5,917 nt of DNA from Thermoplasmata archaeon (GTDB lineage: Archaea; Thermoplasmatota; Thermoplasmata; Lutacidiplasmatales; UBA184): contig JASHVA010000086.1 in assembly GCA_030039715.1 (NCBI GenBank), positions 1 to 5,917 on the forward strand. The letters are read 5' to 3'. Both the position numbers and the translations under genes were made by a program. The notes under the pieces are model-generated. The model did not search any database. It worked only from the letters and a program-made list of their open reading frames with translations, and had not been told where the DNA came from. Below, one piece after another: positions 1-5,115 of the stretch (position 1 is its first letter; every line of letters begins with the position of its first letter).

Positions 1-249
1 CGCAACCTGTTGCGCAGCGTGCCGAAGTTCGAGCGCTACGAGAAGCGCCGCCGGCGCTACCTCGCCCACGCGCCCCCCTGCCTCAACGTCCCGGTGGGCC
101 ACCGCGTGCGCATCGCCGAGACCCGCCCGCTCTCCAAGCTCGTGAGCTTCTGCATCGTCGAGGACCTCGGCGAGGCGGCCCGGCGGGTCGCCGGCGAGGA
201 AGCGATCGCCCCGGCCGAGCCGACGGCCGCGGAGGTGCCGCCCGCATGA
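1..249 (+). CDS. rps17: 30S ribosomal protein uS17, 3' part
   Basis: Primary 16S rRNA-binding protein of the small subunit body. The reading frame is open from base 1, so the gene starts upstream. A TTG at position 10 lies inside the conserved protein and is not the start. The visible 82 residues hold the archaeal uS17 core: VPKFERYEKRR (about residues 7-17), the HAPPCLNV segment, and the family signature VRIAETRPLSKLVSF (36-50), part of the OB-fold. The usual Asp after the Gly of this signature (VGD) is His here. After CIVED the protein carries about 27 extra residues rich in Ala, Pro and Glu, a low-complexity tail also seen on other proteins in this window. The TGA stop overlaps the uL14 start by four bases (ATGA), and the tail codons carry a strong SD for uL14. 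Identity is very secure; the N-terminal part is not visible. Confidence 0.96.
   Translation, partial: RNLLRSVPKFERYEKRRRRYLAHAPPCLNVPVGHRVRIAETRPLSKLVSFCIVEDLGEAARRVAGEEAIAPAEPTAAEVPPA
231..237 (+). promoter_or_regulatory. Shine-Dalgarno site for uL14
   Basis: GGAGGTG, a full match to the consensus complementary to the 3' end of archaeal 16S rRNA, lies 8 bases before the ATG at 246. It is written in the Glu-Val codons of the uS17 tail, so uS17 coding and uL14 initiation share the same bases. It confirms 246 as the start. Confidence 0.8.
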
Positions 250-644
250 AGGGGCTCGCCGGTCGCCGCAGCCGCGGGCTGCCGAAGGGGGCGCGGCTGG
301 ACTGCGTCGACAACACCGGGGCCAAGACGGTGGAGATCATCGCCGTACGCAACTGGCACGGGACGCACCGCCGCTACCCGCGGGCCGCCGTCGCCGACCT
401 GGTGATCGTCTCGGTGAAGAAGGGGACCCCCGAGATGCGCCGCCAGGTGCTGCACGCCGTCATCGTCCGCTCGCGCACGCCGCTGCACCGCGCGGACGGC
501 ACGCGGCTCGAGTTCGAGGACAACGCGGCCGTGATCACGACCGAGACCGGGGAGATCAAGGGCTCGCAGATCAAGGGGCCGGTGGCGAAGGAGGCCGCCG
601 AGCGCTGGCCGCGGATCGCGGCCGCCTCGTCGATCATCGTGTAG
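246..644 (+). CDS. rpl14: 50S ribosomal protein uL14
   Basis: Large-subunit protein at the subunit interface, where in known ribosomes it binds 23S rRNA and helps form a bridge to the small subunit. The 132-residue length is the usual one for archaeal uL14. Family motifs run end to end: LDCVDNTGAKTVEIIAV (residues 18-34), VIVSVKKGTPEMRRQV (53-68), GTRLEFEDNAAVI (85-97), and the archaeal/eukaryotic C-terminus GPVAKEAAERWPRIA ending in ASSIIV. The ATG overlaps the uS17 stop by four bases and has a perfect SD 8 bases upstream. It ends with TAG, followed by a 14-base gap to uL24. No extension or missing segment is visible. Confidence 0.98.
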   Translation: MKGLAGRRSRGLPKGARLDCVDNTGAKTVEIIAVRNWHGTHRRYPRAAVADLVIVSVKKGTPEMRRQVLHAVIVRSRTPLHRADGTRLEFEDNAAVITTETGEIKGSQIKGPVAKEAAERWPRIAAASSIIV

Positions 645-649
645 GGGGT
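643..649 (+). promoter_or_regulatory. Probable SD for uL24, merged with the uL14 stop
   Basis: AGGGGGT begins with the last two bases of the uL14 TAG stop and lies 9 bases before the ATG at 659. It can pair with the anti-SD along seven positions if one G-U wobble is allowed. It sits in the longest non-coding gap of the window (645-658). Confidence 0.6.
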
Positions 650-658
650 CGATCACCG

Positions 659-1189
659 ATGTCCGACTCTCCGCACTCTCCCCGTCGCCAGCGGAAGGCG
701 CTCTACACCGCGACGACCTTCGAGCGTCGGCGCCGGATGACGGTCCCCCTCTCGCGGGACCTGCGGCGTCGGTTCCACGCCCGATCGCTGCCGATCCGCA
801 AGGGCGACACGGTGCGCGTGCTGTCCGGCAGCTTCGTCGGCCGCGAGGAGCGGGTGGCGAAGATCGACCGGCGCGACTACACGGTGGTCCTCGACAACGT
901 CACGCTCAAGACCGGCGAGGACAAGCTGAAGGCGCTGCCGATCCGCCCGAGCCACCTCGTGATCACCCGGCTCAACCTGTCCGACCCGTGGCGCCGCCGG
1001 GTCCTCCAGGTGGCGGACGAGGACGTCACGCCCGAGGAACGCGGCGAGACCGCAGAGGAGGAAGCGACCCCCGAGGCGCCGGCCGCCGCGCCACCGGCCG
1101 AGCCCGAGGAAGCTCCGGCGCCGAAGCCGAAGCGGGCCGCGAAGAAGGCCGCCGCCCCGGCCCCGGACGCCGAGGAGGAGTCGGCATGA
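659..1189 (+). CDS. rpl24: 50S ribosomal protein uL24 with long C-terminal tail
   Basis: Assembly-initiator protein of the large subunit, bound to the 5' region of 23S rRNA. The N-terminal QRKALYTAT block (residues 11-19) and the following PLSRDLRRRF are typical of archaeal uL24, so the first ATG is preferred over the in-frame Met27. The KOW domain covers about residues 47-75 (KGDTVRVLSGSFVG onward). The Gly usual in the FKGxxGKV part is replaced by Glu (VGREERV, residue 64). The family core ends near residue 118 (WRRRVLQ). The remaining roughly 57 residues are low complexity: a Glu/Ala/Pro stretch, a basic Lys/Arg/Ala patch (about 156-164), then an acidic end. The total of 176 residues is well above the roughly 120 usual for the family. 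The stop overlaps the eS4 start by four bases. Identity is secure; the role of the tail is unknown. Confidence 0.97.
   Translation: MSDSPHSPRRQRKALYTATTFERRRRMTVPLSRDLRRRFHARSLPIRKGDTVRVLSGSFVGREERVAKIDRRDYTVVLDNVTLKTGEDKLKALPIRPSHLVITRLNLSDPWRRRVLQVADEDVTPEERGETAEEEATPEAPAAAPPAEPEEAPAPKPKRAAKKAAAPAPDAEEESA
1144..1162 (+). repeat. 19-base direct repeat, copy 1 (uL24 tail)
   Basis: GAAGGCCGCCGCCCCGGCC occurs here and again at 3624-3642 in the eL32 N-terminal extension. Both copies are read in the same codon phase and give Lys-Ala-Ala-Ala-Pro-Ala. The flanking bases differ, so the exact identity is 19 bases. Confidence 0.85.
1172..1178 (+). promoter_or_regulatory. SD for eS4 inside the uL24 tail
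   Basis: GAGGAGG lies within the GAG-GAG-GAG codons of the terminal Glu run of uL24, 7 bases before the ATG at 1186. It supports 1186 as the eS4 start, since the open frame continues far upstream without family similarity. Confidence 0.7.
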
Positions 1190-1902
1190 CGTTCCGTCTC
1201 AAGCGGCGTGCGGCCCCGCGCGCCTGGACGATCCCCCGTAAGGGGACGAAGTGGGTGAAGCGGCCGGGTCCGGGACCGCACGCGCAGGACCAGTCGATCC
1301 CGCTCTTGCTCGTCCTCCGGGACCTCCGCCGCGTCGTCGCGAGCGCCCGGGAGGCGCGCTCGCTCGTCCGCTCGGGCGTCGTGCGCGTCGACGGGAAGGT
1401 CGCGAAGGACCTCGACCGGGGCCTCGGCCTCATGGACACGCTGTCGTTCGCCGCCCCCTTGAACGCGCACTACCGCGTCGTGAAGGACCGCCGGGGCAAG
1501 CTCGTGCTCATCGCGATCCCGGCGCCGGAGGCGACCGTCAAGATCGGGCGCGTCCGATTCAAGCACGCCGTGCGCGCCGGGAAGGTGGAGGTGACGCTCC
1601 ACGACGGACGGAACCTGCTCGTTCCCGCCACGAGCCCGTTCAAGGTCGGCGACTCCCTCAAGCTCGAGGTCCCCGCGCAGAAGGTGGTGGACCACCTCCC
1701 GCTCGCCGCCGGGGCGCTCGCGTACGTCGCGGGCGGCTCGCACGTCGGGGAGCTCGCCCGCGTCGATCGCGTCGAGGTCCGAAACTCCTCCCAGCCGAAC
1801 CTGGTCCACTTCAAGGAAGGATTCGCCACGGTCAAGGAGTACGTCTTCGTCGTCGGCCAGACGGCCCCCGAGGTCACGCTCGCCGAAGGAGTCGACCGAT
1901 GA
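1186..1902 (+). CDS. rps4e: 30S ribosomal protein eS4
   Basis: Small-subunit protein found only in archaea and eukaryotes. The 238-residue product begins MTFRLKRRAAPRAW, matching the family's LKRLAAP start but a few residues shorter than the common form with a GPKKH-like lead. Then come KWVKRPGPGPH (residues 22-32), the S4 RNA-binding domain (about 38-100, with IPLLLVLRDL and the ARSLVRSGVVRVDGKV loop), the central RS4E domain, and a C-terminal KOW-like element (ALAYVAGGSHVGELARVDRVE, about 177-197). The frame is open upstream to beyond 988, but that part is the out-of-frame uL24 tail. The start at 1186 is set by the ATGA overlap with the uL24 stop and by the SD. The TGA overlaps the uL5 start by four bases. 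No defect is visible. Confidence 0.97.
   Translation: MTFRLKRRAAPRAWTIPRKGTKWVKRPGPGPHAQDQSIPLLLVLRDLRRVVASAREARSLVRSGVVRVDGKVAKDLDRGLGLMDTLSFAAPLNAHYRVVKDRRGKLVLIAIPAPEATVKIGRVRFKHAVRAGKVEVTLHDGRNLLVPATSPFKVGDSLKLEVPAQKVVDHLPLAAGALAYVAGGSHVGELARVDRVEVRNSSQPNLVHFKEGFATVKEYVFVVGQTAPEVTLAEGVDR
1886..1892 (+). promoter_or_regulatory. SD for uL5
   Basis: AAGGAGT within the last codons of eS4, 6 bases before the ATG at 1899. It fixes the uL5 start within a frame that is open for several hundred bases upstream. Confidence 0.65.
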
Positions 1903-2456
1903 GCGCTCCGGCCGATGCCGCGCCGCCGAGCGCGGGGGCTCCCGTCGCGAACCCGCACCGGGCGATCCGGATCATCAAGATCGTCGTCAACGCCGGCGTC
2001 GGCGAGTCCGGGGAGAACCGGACGAAGGCGGAGAAGGTCCTCGAGATGATCACGCACCAGAAGCCGGTCGCGACGCGGGCGCACTCGACGAACCGAGACT
2101 TCGGCATCCGTCAGGGTCAGGAGATCGGCGCGAAGGTGACGCTGCGCGGCGCCGCCGCGGTCGACTTCCTCGGCCGGGCGTTCGAGGCGAGGGACCGCCA
2201 GCTCGACGTCGACTCGATCGACCGGTTCGGCAACTTCTCGTTCGGGATCGCCGACTACACCGACTTCACGGGGATGAAGTACGACCCGCAGATCGGCATC
2301 CACGGGATGGACGTCGCGGTCGAGGTCGGCCGCGCCGGTTTCCGCGTGCGTCAGCGGCGCCAGCAGTCCCGACCGATCCCGCGGGCGATCCGTTCGAGCG
2401 CGCCCGAGACCCGGGCGTACCTCGAGCGCGAGTTCCGCGTCACGATCCTGGAGTGA
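1899..2456 (+). CDS. rpl5: 50S ribosomal protein uL5
   Basis: Central-protuberance protein of the large subunit that binds 5S rRNA together with uL18, which is encoded further down this operon. The 185-residue product has family motifs IRIIKIVVNAGVGESGENRTK (residues 23-43), the QKPVATRAH segment (54-62), RDFGIRQGQEIGAKVTLRG (66-84), the NFSFGIADY block (112-120) and IHGMDVAVEVGRAGFRV (134-150). Ahead of the conserved start (NPHRAIRI) lie about 18 extra residues rich in Ala and Pro. The frame is open far upstream, but the ATGA overlap with the eS4 stop and the SD at 1886 choose 1899. I see no later ATG or GTG that would give a shorter core-only protein. A 3-base gap leads to uS14. Confidence 0.97.
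   Translation: MSAPADAAPPSAGAPVANPHRAIRIIKIVVNAGVGESGENRTKAEKVLEMITHQKPVATRAHSTNRDFGIRQGQEIGAKVTLRGAAAVDFLGRAFEARDRQLDVDSIDRFGNFSFGIADYTDFTGMKYDPQIGIHGMDVAVEVGRAGFRVRQRRQQSRPIPRAIRSSAPETRAYLEREFRVTILE
2450..2456 (+). promoter_or_regulatory. Possible SD for uS14 overlapping the uL5 stop
   Basis: GGAGTGA includes the uL5 TGA stop and ends only 3 bases before the ATG at 2460. Pairing to the anti-SD would skip one base and the spacing is short, so uS14 may depend mainly on ribosomes terminating on uL5. Confidence 0.4.
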
Positions 2457-2459
2457 GCA

Positions 2460-2609
2460 ATGTCGAAACCGAAGAAGCATTTCGGACGCAAGGACGGCTG
2501 CCTCCGCTGCGACCGCAAGCGGGGGATCGTGCGCCGCTACGGCCTCCACGTCTGCCGGCAATGCTTCCGCGAGGTCGCGGTCGACCTCGGGTTCCGCAAG
2601 TACCAGTAG
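2460..2609 (+). CDS. rps14: 30S ribosomal protein uS14, zinc-binding short type
   Basis: Small-subunit head protein. This 49-residue gene is easily missed because of its size. The protein reads MSKPKKHFGRKDGCLRC and continues through RYGLHVCRQCFREVA to LGFRKYQ, matching archaeal uS14 over its whole length. Four cysteines in two CxxC pairs (residues 14/17 and 32/35) form the zinc site of the Cys+ form of the family. The ATG lies 3 bases after the uL5 stop. The TAG stop is followed by a 10-base gap holding a G-rich SD for uS8. Complete, with no missing zinc ligand. Confidence 0.97.
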   Translation: MSKPKKHFGRKDGCLRCDRKRGIVRRYGLHVCRQCFREVAVDLGFRKYQ

Positions 2610-2614
2610 GGGGG
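2608..2614 (+). promoter_or_regulatory. G-rich SD-like site for uS8, merged with the uS14 stop
   Basis: AGGGGGG starts with the last two bases of the uS14 TAG stop and lies 5 bases before the ATG at 2620. Pairing to the anti-SD needs a G-U wobble. It fills most of the small gap between the genes. Confidence 0.5.
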
Positions 2615-2619
2615 ACACG

Positions 2620-3009
2620 ATGCAGCACGACCTACTGAACGACGCGCTCGTCACCCTCCGTCACGCCGACGTCGAGGGCCGGCCGAGCGTCGAGCTCGCC
2701 CCGACCTCGAAGCTGATCGCGGAGGTCCTCCGGATCTTCCGCGAGCACCACTACATCGAGGAGTTCACCTTCGTCCCGACCGGCCGCGGCGGGAAGTACG
2801 AGGTTCGGCTCTCCCGGCGCATCAACTCCTGCGGCGTCATCAAGCCCCGACTCGCCGTGCCGTACGACGGGCTCGAGCGGTACGAGGCCCGTTTCCTCCC
2901 GGCGCAGGACTTCGGGCTTCTCGTGCTCTCCACGAACCGGGGACTCCTCTCGCACCAGCAGGCGCGGGAGCTCAAGATCGGAGGTCGGCTGCTCGCCTAT
3001 GTCTACTGA
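2620..3009 (+). CDS. rps8: 30S ribosomal protein uS8
   Basis: Primary 16S rRNA-binding protein of the central domain, needed for platform assembly. In E. coli uS8 is also the autogenous repressor of the spc operon; whether this holds here cannot be seen. The 129-residue length is normal for archaea. Motifs: NDALVTLRHAD at the start (residues 7-17), the PTSKLIAEVLRIFREHHYI helix (28-46), RINSCGVIKPR (67-77), and the RNA-binding C-terminal signature LPAQDFGLLVLSTNRGLLSH (93-112), ending GGRLLAYVY as in archaeal homologues. The last 11 bases overlap the uL6 start in another frame. The overlap is genuine because the conserved YVY end lies inside it. Confidence 0.98.
   Translation: MQHDLLNDALVTLRHADVEGRPSVELAPTSKLIAEVLRIFREHHYIEEFTFVPTGRGGKYEVRLSRRINSCGVIKPRLAVPYDGLERYEARFLPAQDFGLLVLSTNRGLLSHQQARELKIGGRLLAYVY
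2980..2985 (+). promoter_or_regulatory. SD for uL6 inside uS8
   Basis: GGAGGT, a strong anti-SD match, lies 13 bases before the ATG at 2999, a longer spacing than at the other genes here. No closer in-frame start codon exists between it and 2999, so 2999 remains the best start. Confidence 0.6.
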
Positions 3010-3562
3010 CCCCGACCGCGGCCGGGCGACCGTCGAGGTGCCGGCCGACGTGAAGTTCACCGTCCGACCGGGCCGCCTCGCGGCCGACGGACCGCTCGGG
3101 CACGTCGAGCGCCCGTTCCCGTCCGAGATCGTCCGGCTGTCGGCCGCGAAGGGCTCCGTGACCCTCGAGCTCTCCGTGCGCGCGGACCGGAAGCGTTCGC
3201 AGGCGCTCCTGCGGACCTGGGTCGCGCACGTCCGGAACCTCGCCCAGGGTCTCACGCTCGGCGTCGAGGCGAAGATGAAGGTCGTGGCCGCGCACTTCCC
3301 GATGAAGGTCTCCGTGCGCGGGGAGGAGCTCGTGATCGAGAACTTCCTCGGCGAAAAGTTCCCGCGCACCACGCGCCTCATCGCCGGCACGAAAGCGGTC
3401 GTCGAGGGCGAATTCGTGATCCTCTCGGGCCACGACGTCGAGCAGGTCGGCCAGAGCGCGGCGAACATCGAGCGCGTCACGCACATCCGCGACTACGACC
3501 CGCGCGTCTTCCAGGACGGCATCTACCTGGTCGAGCGCGCCCACCTGAAGGAGGCGAACTGA
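2999..3562 (+). CDS. rpl6: 50S ribosomal protein uL6
   Basis: Large-subunit protein near the factor-binding site and sarcin-ricin loop in known ribosomes. The 187-residue product has the two repeated uL6 folds of the family. The first spans about residues 10-90 (VEVPADVKFTV, then GPLGHVERPF, then the LLRTWVAHVRNLAQGLT helix). The second spans about 91-180 (MKVVAAHFPMKVSVRG, LVIENFLGEKFPR, QSAANIERVTHIRDYDPRVF, then QDGIYLVE). The ATG lies within the end of uS8 (11-base overlap), and the TGA shares one base with the eL32 ATG. The protein ends HLKEAN; its Lys-Glu-Ala codons carry the SD of eL32. Confidence 0.98.
   Translation: MSTDPDRGRATVEVPADVKFTVRPGRLAADGPLGHVERPFPSEIVRLSAAKGSVTLELSVRADRKRSQALLRTWVAHVRNLAQGLTLGVEAKMKVVAAHFPMKVSVRGEELVIENFLGEKFPRTTRLIAGTKAVVEGEFVILSGHDVEQVGQSAANIERVTHIRDYDPRVFQDGIYLVERAHLKEAN
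3548..3554 (+). promoter_or_regulatory. SD for eL32 inside the uL6 end
   Basis: AAGGAGG, encoding Lys-Glu-(Ala) of uL6, is 7 bases before the ATG at 3562. This placement is important because it shows that the long eL32 N-terminal extension is probably translated. Confidence 0.8.
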
Positions 3563-3717
3563 TGGCGGACGAGCCGACGAGCCCGCCCGCCGAAGCGCCG
3601 GCCGCGCCGCCGAAGCGGCGCCGGAAGGCCGCCGCCCCGGCCGAGCCCGCGGAGCCGAAGACGCCCGCGAAGAAGGAGACGACCGACGAGCCCCGCGCCC
3701 CCCGGCGCGCCGCGCTC
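3562..3717 (+). other. Low-complexity N-terminal extension of eL32
   Basis: These codons encode residues 1-52: Ala, Pro, Lys, Arg and Glu/Thr, with a basic patch KRRRK (18-22) followed by AAAPAEPAEP. The composition closely resembles the uL24 C-terminal tail and the two share a 19-base identity. It is probably disordered in solution; its function is unknown. Confidence 0.8.
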
Positions 3718-4122
3718 GGACCGGCCCGCCAGCGGCTCCTCGCTCTGCGTCGCGTCCAGGACGGCCGCCGGCCGATCTTCGGACGGCAGGCCGCCAACCG
3801 GTACTTCCGCATCGGCCGGGACGGAACTTGGCGCCGGCCCCGGGGACTCCAGTCGAAGCAGCGCCGCCACTACGGGTACCGCGCCGAGGTCGTCAGCATC
3901 GGCTACCGGTCCCCCGCCGCCGTCCGGGGCCTCGCTCCGAACGGCTTCCGCCCGGTGCTCGTGCGCACGACGGCCGAGATCGAGCGGCTCGACACCCAGA
4001 CCGAAGCGGCCGTCATCGCGCGGACCGTGGGAACGCGCCGCCGCCTGTCGCTCGAGGAAGCCGCGCGCCGCCGGGGCGTTCATCTCTTGAACCCGATCGT
4101 GACGTCGGAGCGGGAGGCGTAG
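3562..4122 (+). CDS. rpl32e: 50S ribosomal protein eL32 with N-terminal extension
   Basis: Large-subunit protein restricted to archaea and eukaryotes. The family core occupies about residues 53-178: an N-terminal helix (QRLLALRRVQDGRRPIFGRQ), then YFRIGRDGTWRRPRGLQSKQRRH (81-103), the signature IGYRSPAAVRGLAPNGFRPVLV (113-134), and the C-terminal part QTEAAVIARTVGTRRR to LLNP. The product is 186 residues, against roughly 130 in compact archaeal homologues. The difference is mostly a roughly 50-residue Ala/Pro/Lys/Glu-rich lead. That lead contains no second Met and I see no GTG or TTG in frame before the core, and a good SD precedes 3562. The extended start is therefore preferred. Haloarchaeal eL32 is also N-terminally extended, so extension has a precedent, but this one is simple in composition. 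TAG stop, 4-base gap to eL19. Confidence 0.97.
   Translation: MADEPTSPPAEAPAAPPKRRRKAAAPAEPAEPKTPAKKETTDEPRAPRRAALGPARQRLLALRRVQDGRRPIFGRQAANRYFRIGRDGTWRRPRGLQSKQRRHYGYRAEVVSIGYRSPAAVRGLAPNGFRPVLVRTTAEIERLDTQTEAAVIARTVGTRRRLSLEEAARRRGVHLLNPIVTSEREA
3624..3642 (+). repeat. 19-base direct repeat, copy 2 (eL32 extension)
   Basis: Exact copy of the sequence at 1144-1162, in the same codon phase (Lys-Ala-Ala-Ala-Pro-Ala). In this GC-rich, Ala/Pro-biased context it could be convergent codon choice as easily as copied DNA. Confidence 0.85.
4112..4117 (+). promoter_or_regulatory. SD for eL19
   Basis: GGGAGG in the last sense codons of eL32 lies 9 bases before the ATG at 4127. An AGGA right after (4121-4124) is too close to the start to serve. 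Confidence 0.55.
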
Positions 4123-4126
4123 GACG

Positions 4127-4588
4127 ATGCCCGACCTTTCGAACCAGCGACGACTCGCCGCCGCGCTGCTCAAGTGCGGGGAGGGGCGGGTCTGGATCGA
4201 CCCCGCGAGCCAGGAGGAGCTCGCCGATGCGGTGACGCGCAGCGACCTTCGCAGCGCGATCAAGGCCGGTGTCATCCGGCGCAAGGCGAACCCCGGCACC
4301 TCGCGCGTCCGAGCCCGGCGCCACGCCCTCGAGGTTGCGAAGGGCCGCCACTCGGGGCCCGGCTCGCGGCGCGGCACGCCGCGCGCCCGCCTCCCGAAGA
4401 AGGACCGATGGATGCGGCGGATCCGGGCCCAACGGGCGCTCCTGCGCGAGCTCCGCGACGCGAAGCGGATCCCGGCGGGCGTCTACCGCGAGTTCTACCG
4501 GCGGGCGAAGGGCGGGATGTTCCGCAGCCGCGCGCACCTCGTCGTGAACCTGCGGCTCGCGGGCCATCTCAAGGAGGGCACGGCATGA
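4127..4588 (+). CDS. rpl19e: 50S ribosomal protein eL19
   Basis: Large-subunit protein of archaea and eukaryotes, mostly helical and rRNA-binding. The 153-residue length is normal for archaea. Recognisable segments are LSNQRRLAAALLKCGEGRVWIDP (residues 4-26), DLRSAIKAGVI (40-50), the family signature KGRHSGPGSRRGTPRARLPKK (72-92), DRWMRRIRAQRALLRELRD (93-111), and YREFYRRAKGGMFRSRAHL (120-138). All expected blocks are present in order. The start is 4 bases after the eL32 stop. The stop overlaps the uL18 ATG by four bases. The end HLKEGTA carries the uL18 SD in its Lys-Glu-Gly codons. Confidence 0.97.
   Translation: MPDLSNQRRLAAALLKCGEGRVWIDPASQEELADAVTRSDLRSAIKAGVIRRKANPGTSRVRARRHALEVAKGRHSGPGSRRGTPRARLPKKDRWMRRIRAQRALLRELRDAKRIPAGVYREFYRRAKGGMFRSRAHLVVNLRLAGHLKEGTA
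4571..4578 (+). promoter_or_regulatory. SD for uL18 inside the eL19 end
   Basis: AAGGAGGG, encoding Lys-Glu-(Gly) of eL19, ends 6 bases before the ATG at 4585. It selects 4585 within a frame that is open from about 4174. Confidence 0.8.
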
Positions 4589-5115
4589 GCACCGGGCCGA
4601 ACTACCGGGTGCCGTTCCGGCGGCGCCGCCAGGGCAAGACCGACTACCGCGTCCGGCTCCGTCTCTTGAAATCCGGCACGCCCCGCGCGGTCGTGCGCTT
4701 GAGCGACCGTCGCGTGCGCGTCGCGCTCGTGACGTACGACCCGACGGGAGACCGCGTCCTCGCGGCCGCCGACAGCCGCGAGCTCGGCGGCATCGCGTTC
4801 CCGGCGACGAGCCTCGCGTCGACCCCGGCGGCGTACCTCACGGCCTACCTCGCCGGGCTGCGGGGGAAAGCCGGGGGAGCCGCCGCCGCCGTGCTCGACG
4901 CCGGCCTGCGGCGCCCGACCCAGGGCGGACGGCTCGCCGCGGCGCTGAAGGGCCTCCTTGACGCCGGGATCGAGATCCCCCACGGCGAGGGCGGATTCCC
5001 GAGCGTCGACCGGCTCAACGGGGCCCACCTCGGCCACCCCCTCCCGAGCCCGATCGAGGCGTACAAGCTCAAGCTCCCCGACCTGCTCCAACGGCCGAAG
5101 GAGGCGGCGTCGTGA
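4585..5115 (+). CDS. rpl18: 50S ribosomal protein uL18
   Basis: 5S rRNA-binding protein of the central protuberance and partner of uL5 from this operon. The 176-residue product begins STGPNYRVPFRRRRQGKTDY (residues 2-21), nearly the archaeal consensus. It continues with LRLLKSGTPRAVVRLSDRRV (25-44), the TYDPTGDRVLAAADSREL block (50-67), STPAAYLTAYLAGLRGK (79-95), AVLDAGLRRPTQGGRLAAALKG (102-123) and DAGIEIPHGEGGFPSVDRLNGAHLG. The last 25 or so residues after GAHLG are variable in the family. The ATG overlaps the eL19 stop (ATGA). The stop overlaps the uS5 GTG (GTGA). The terminal PKEAAS again encodes the next SD. Confidence 0.97.
   Translation: MSTGPNYRVPFRRRRQGKTDYRVRLRLLKSGTPRAVVRLSDRRVRVALVTYDPTGDRVLAAADSRELGGIAFPATSLASTPAAYLTAYLAGLRGKAGGAAAAVLDAGLRRPTQGGRLAAALKGLLDAGIEIPHGEGGFPSVDRLNGAHLGHPLPSPIEAYKLKLPDLLQRPKEAAS
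5098..5104 (+). promoter_or_regulatory. SD for uS5, decides a GTG start
   Basis: AAGGAGG, in the Lys-Glu codons at the uL18 end, lies 7 bases before the GTG at 5112. An internal in-frame GTG at 5187, just inside the conserved WVPKTELG block, has no SD before it and would remove the conserved Trp. Confidence 0.8.

Larger units (their letters stand above)
1016..1186 (+). other. Low-complexity C-terminal tail of uL24
   Basis: These codons encode residues 120-176 of uL24: almost only Ala, Pro, Glu, Lys, Arg and Thr. The charge alternates, with an acidic stretch, then a basic patch at about 156-164, then the acidic EEES terminus. It looks disordered and resembles a histone-tail or linker composition. 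The frame is open and ends in a well-placed coupled stop, so it is probably translated. Confidence 0.8.

Noticed and set aside
645..658. Possible internal promoter in the longest gap.
   Set aside because: At 14 bases with no AT-rich TATA-like box, the gap cannot hold an archaeal promoter.
988..1185. Upstream in-frame extension of eS4.
   Set aside because: It is the out-of-frame reading of the uL24 tail, with no family similarity. The ATGA overlap and SD place the start at 1186.
1251..1898. Upstream in-frame extension of uL5.
   Set aside because: This stretch is eS4 in its own frame. The conserved uL5 protein and its SD-supported start begin at 1899.
877..4377. Several long antisense open frames, such as 877-1809, 1470-2654, 2632-3486 and 3523-4377 on the - strand.
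   Set aside because: They lie opposite well-conserved ribosomal genes. Their products are Arg/Ala/Pro/Asp-rich with no family similarity, and they are explained by the scarcity of stop codons in about 70% GC DNA.
4174..4584. Upstream in-frame extension of uL18.
   Set aside because: The bases code for eL19. The SD and four-base overlap fix the uL18 start at 4585.
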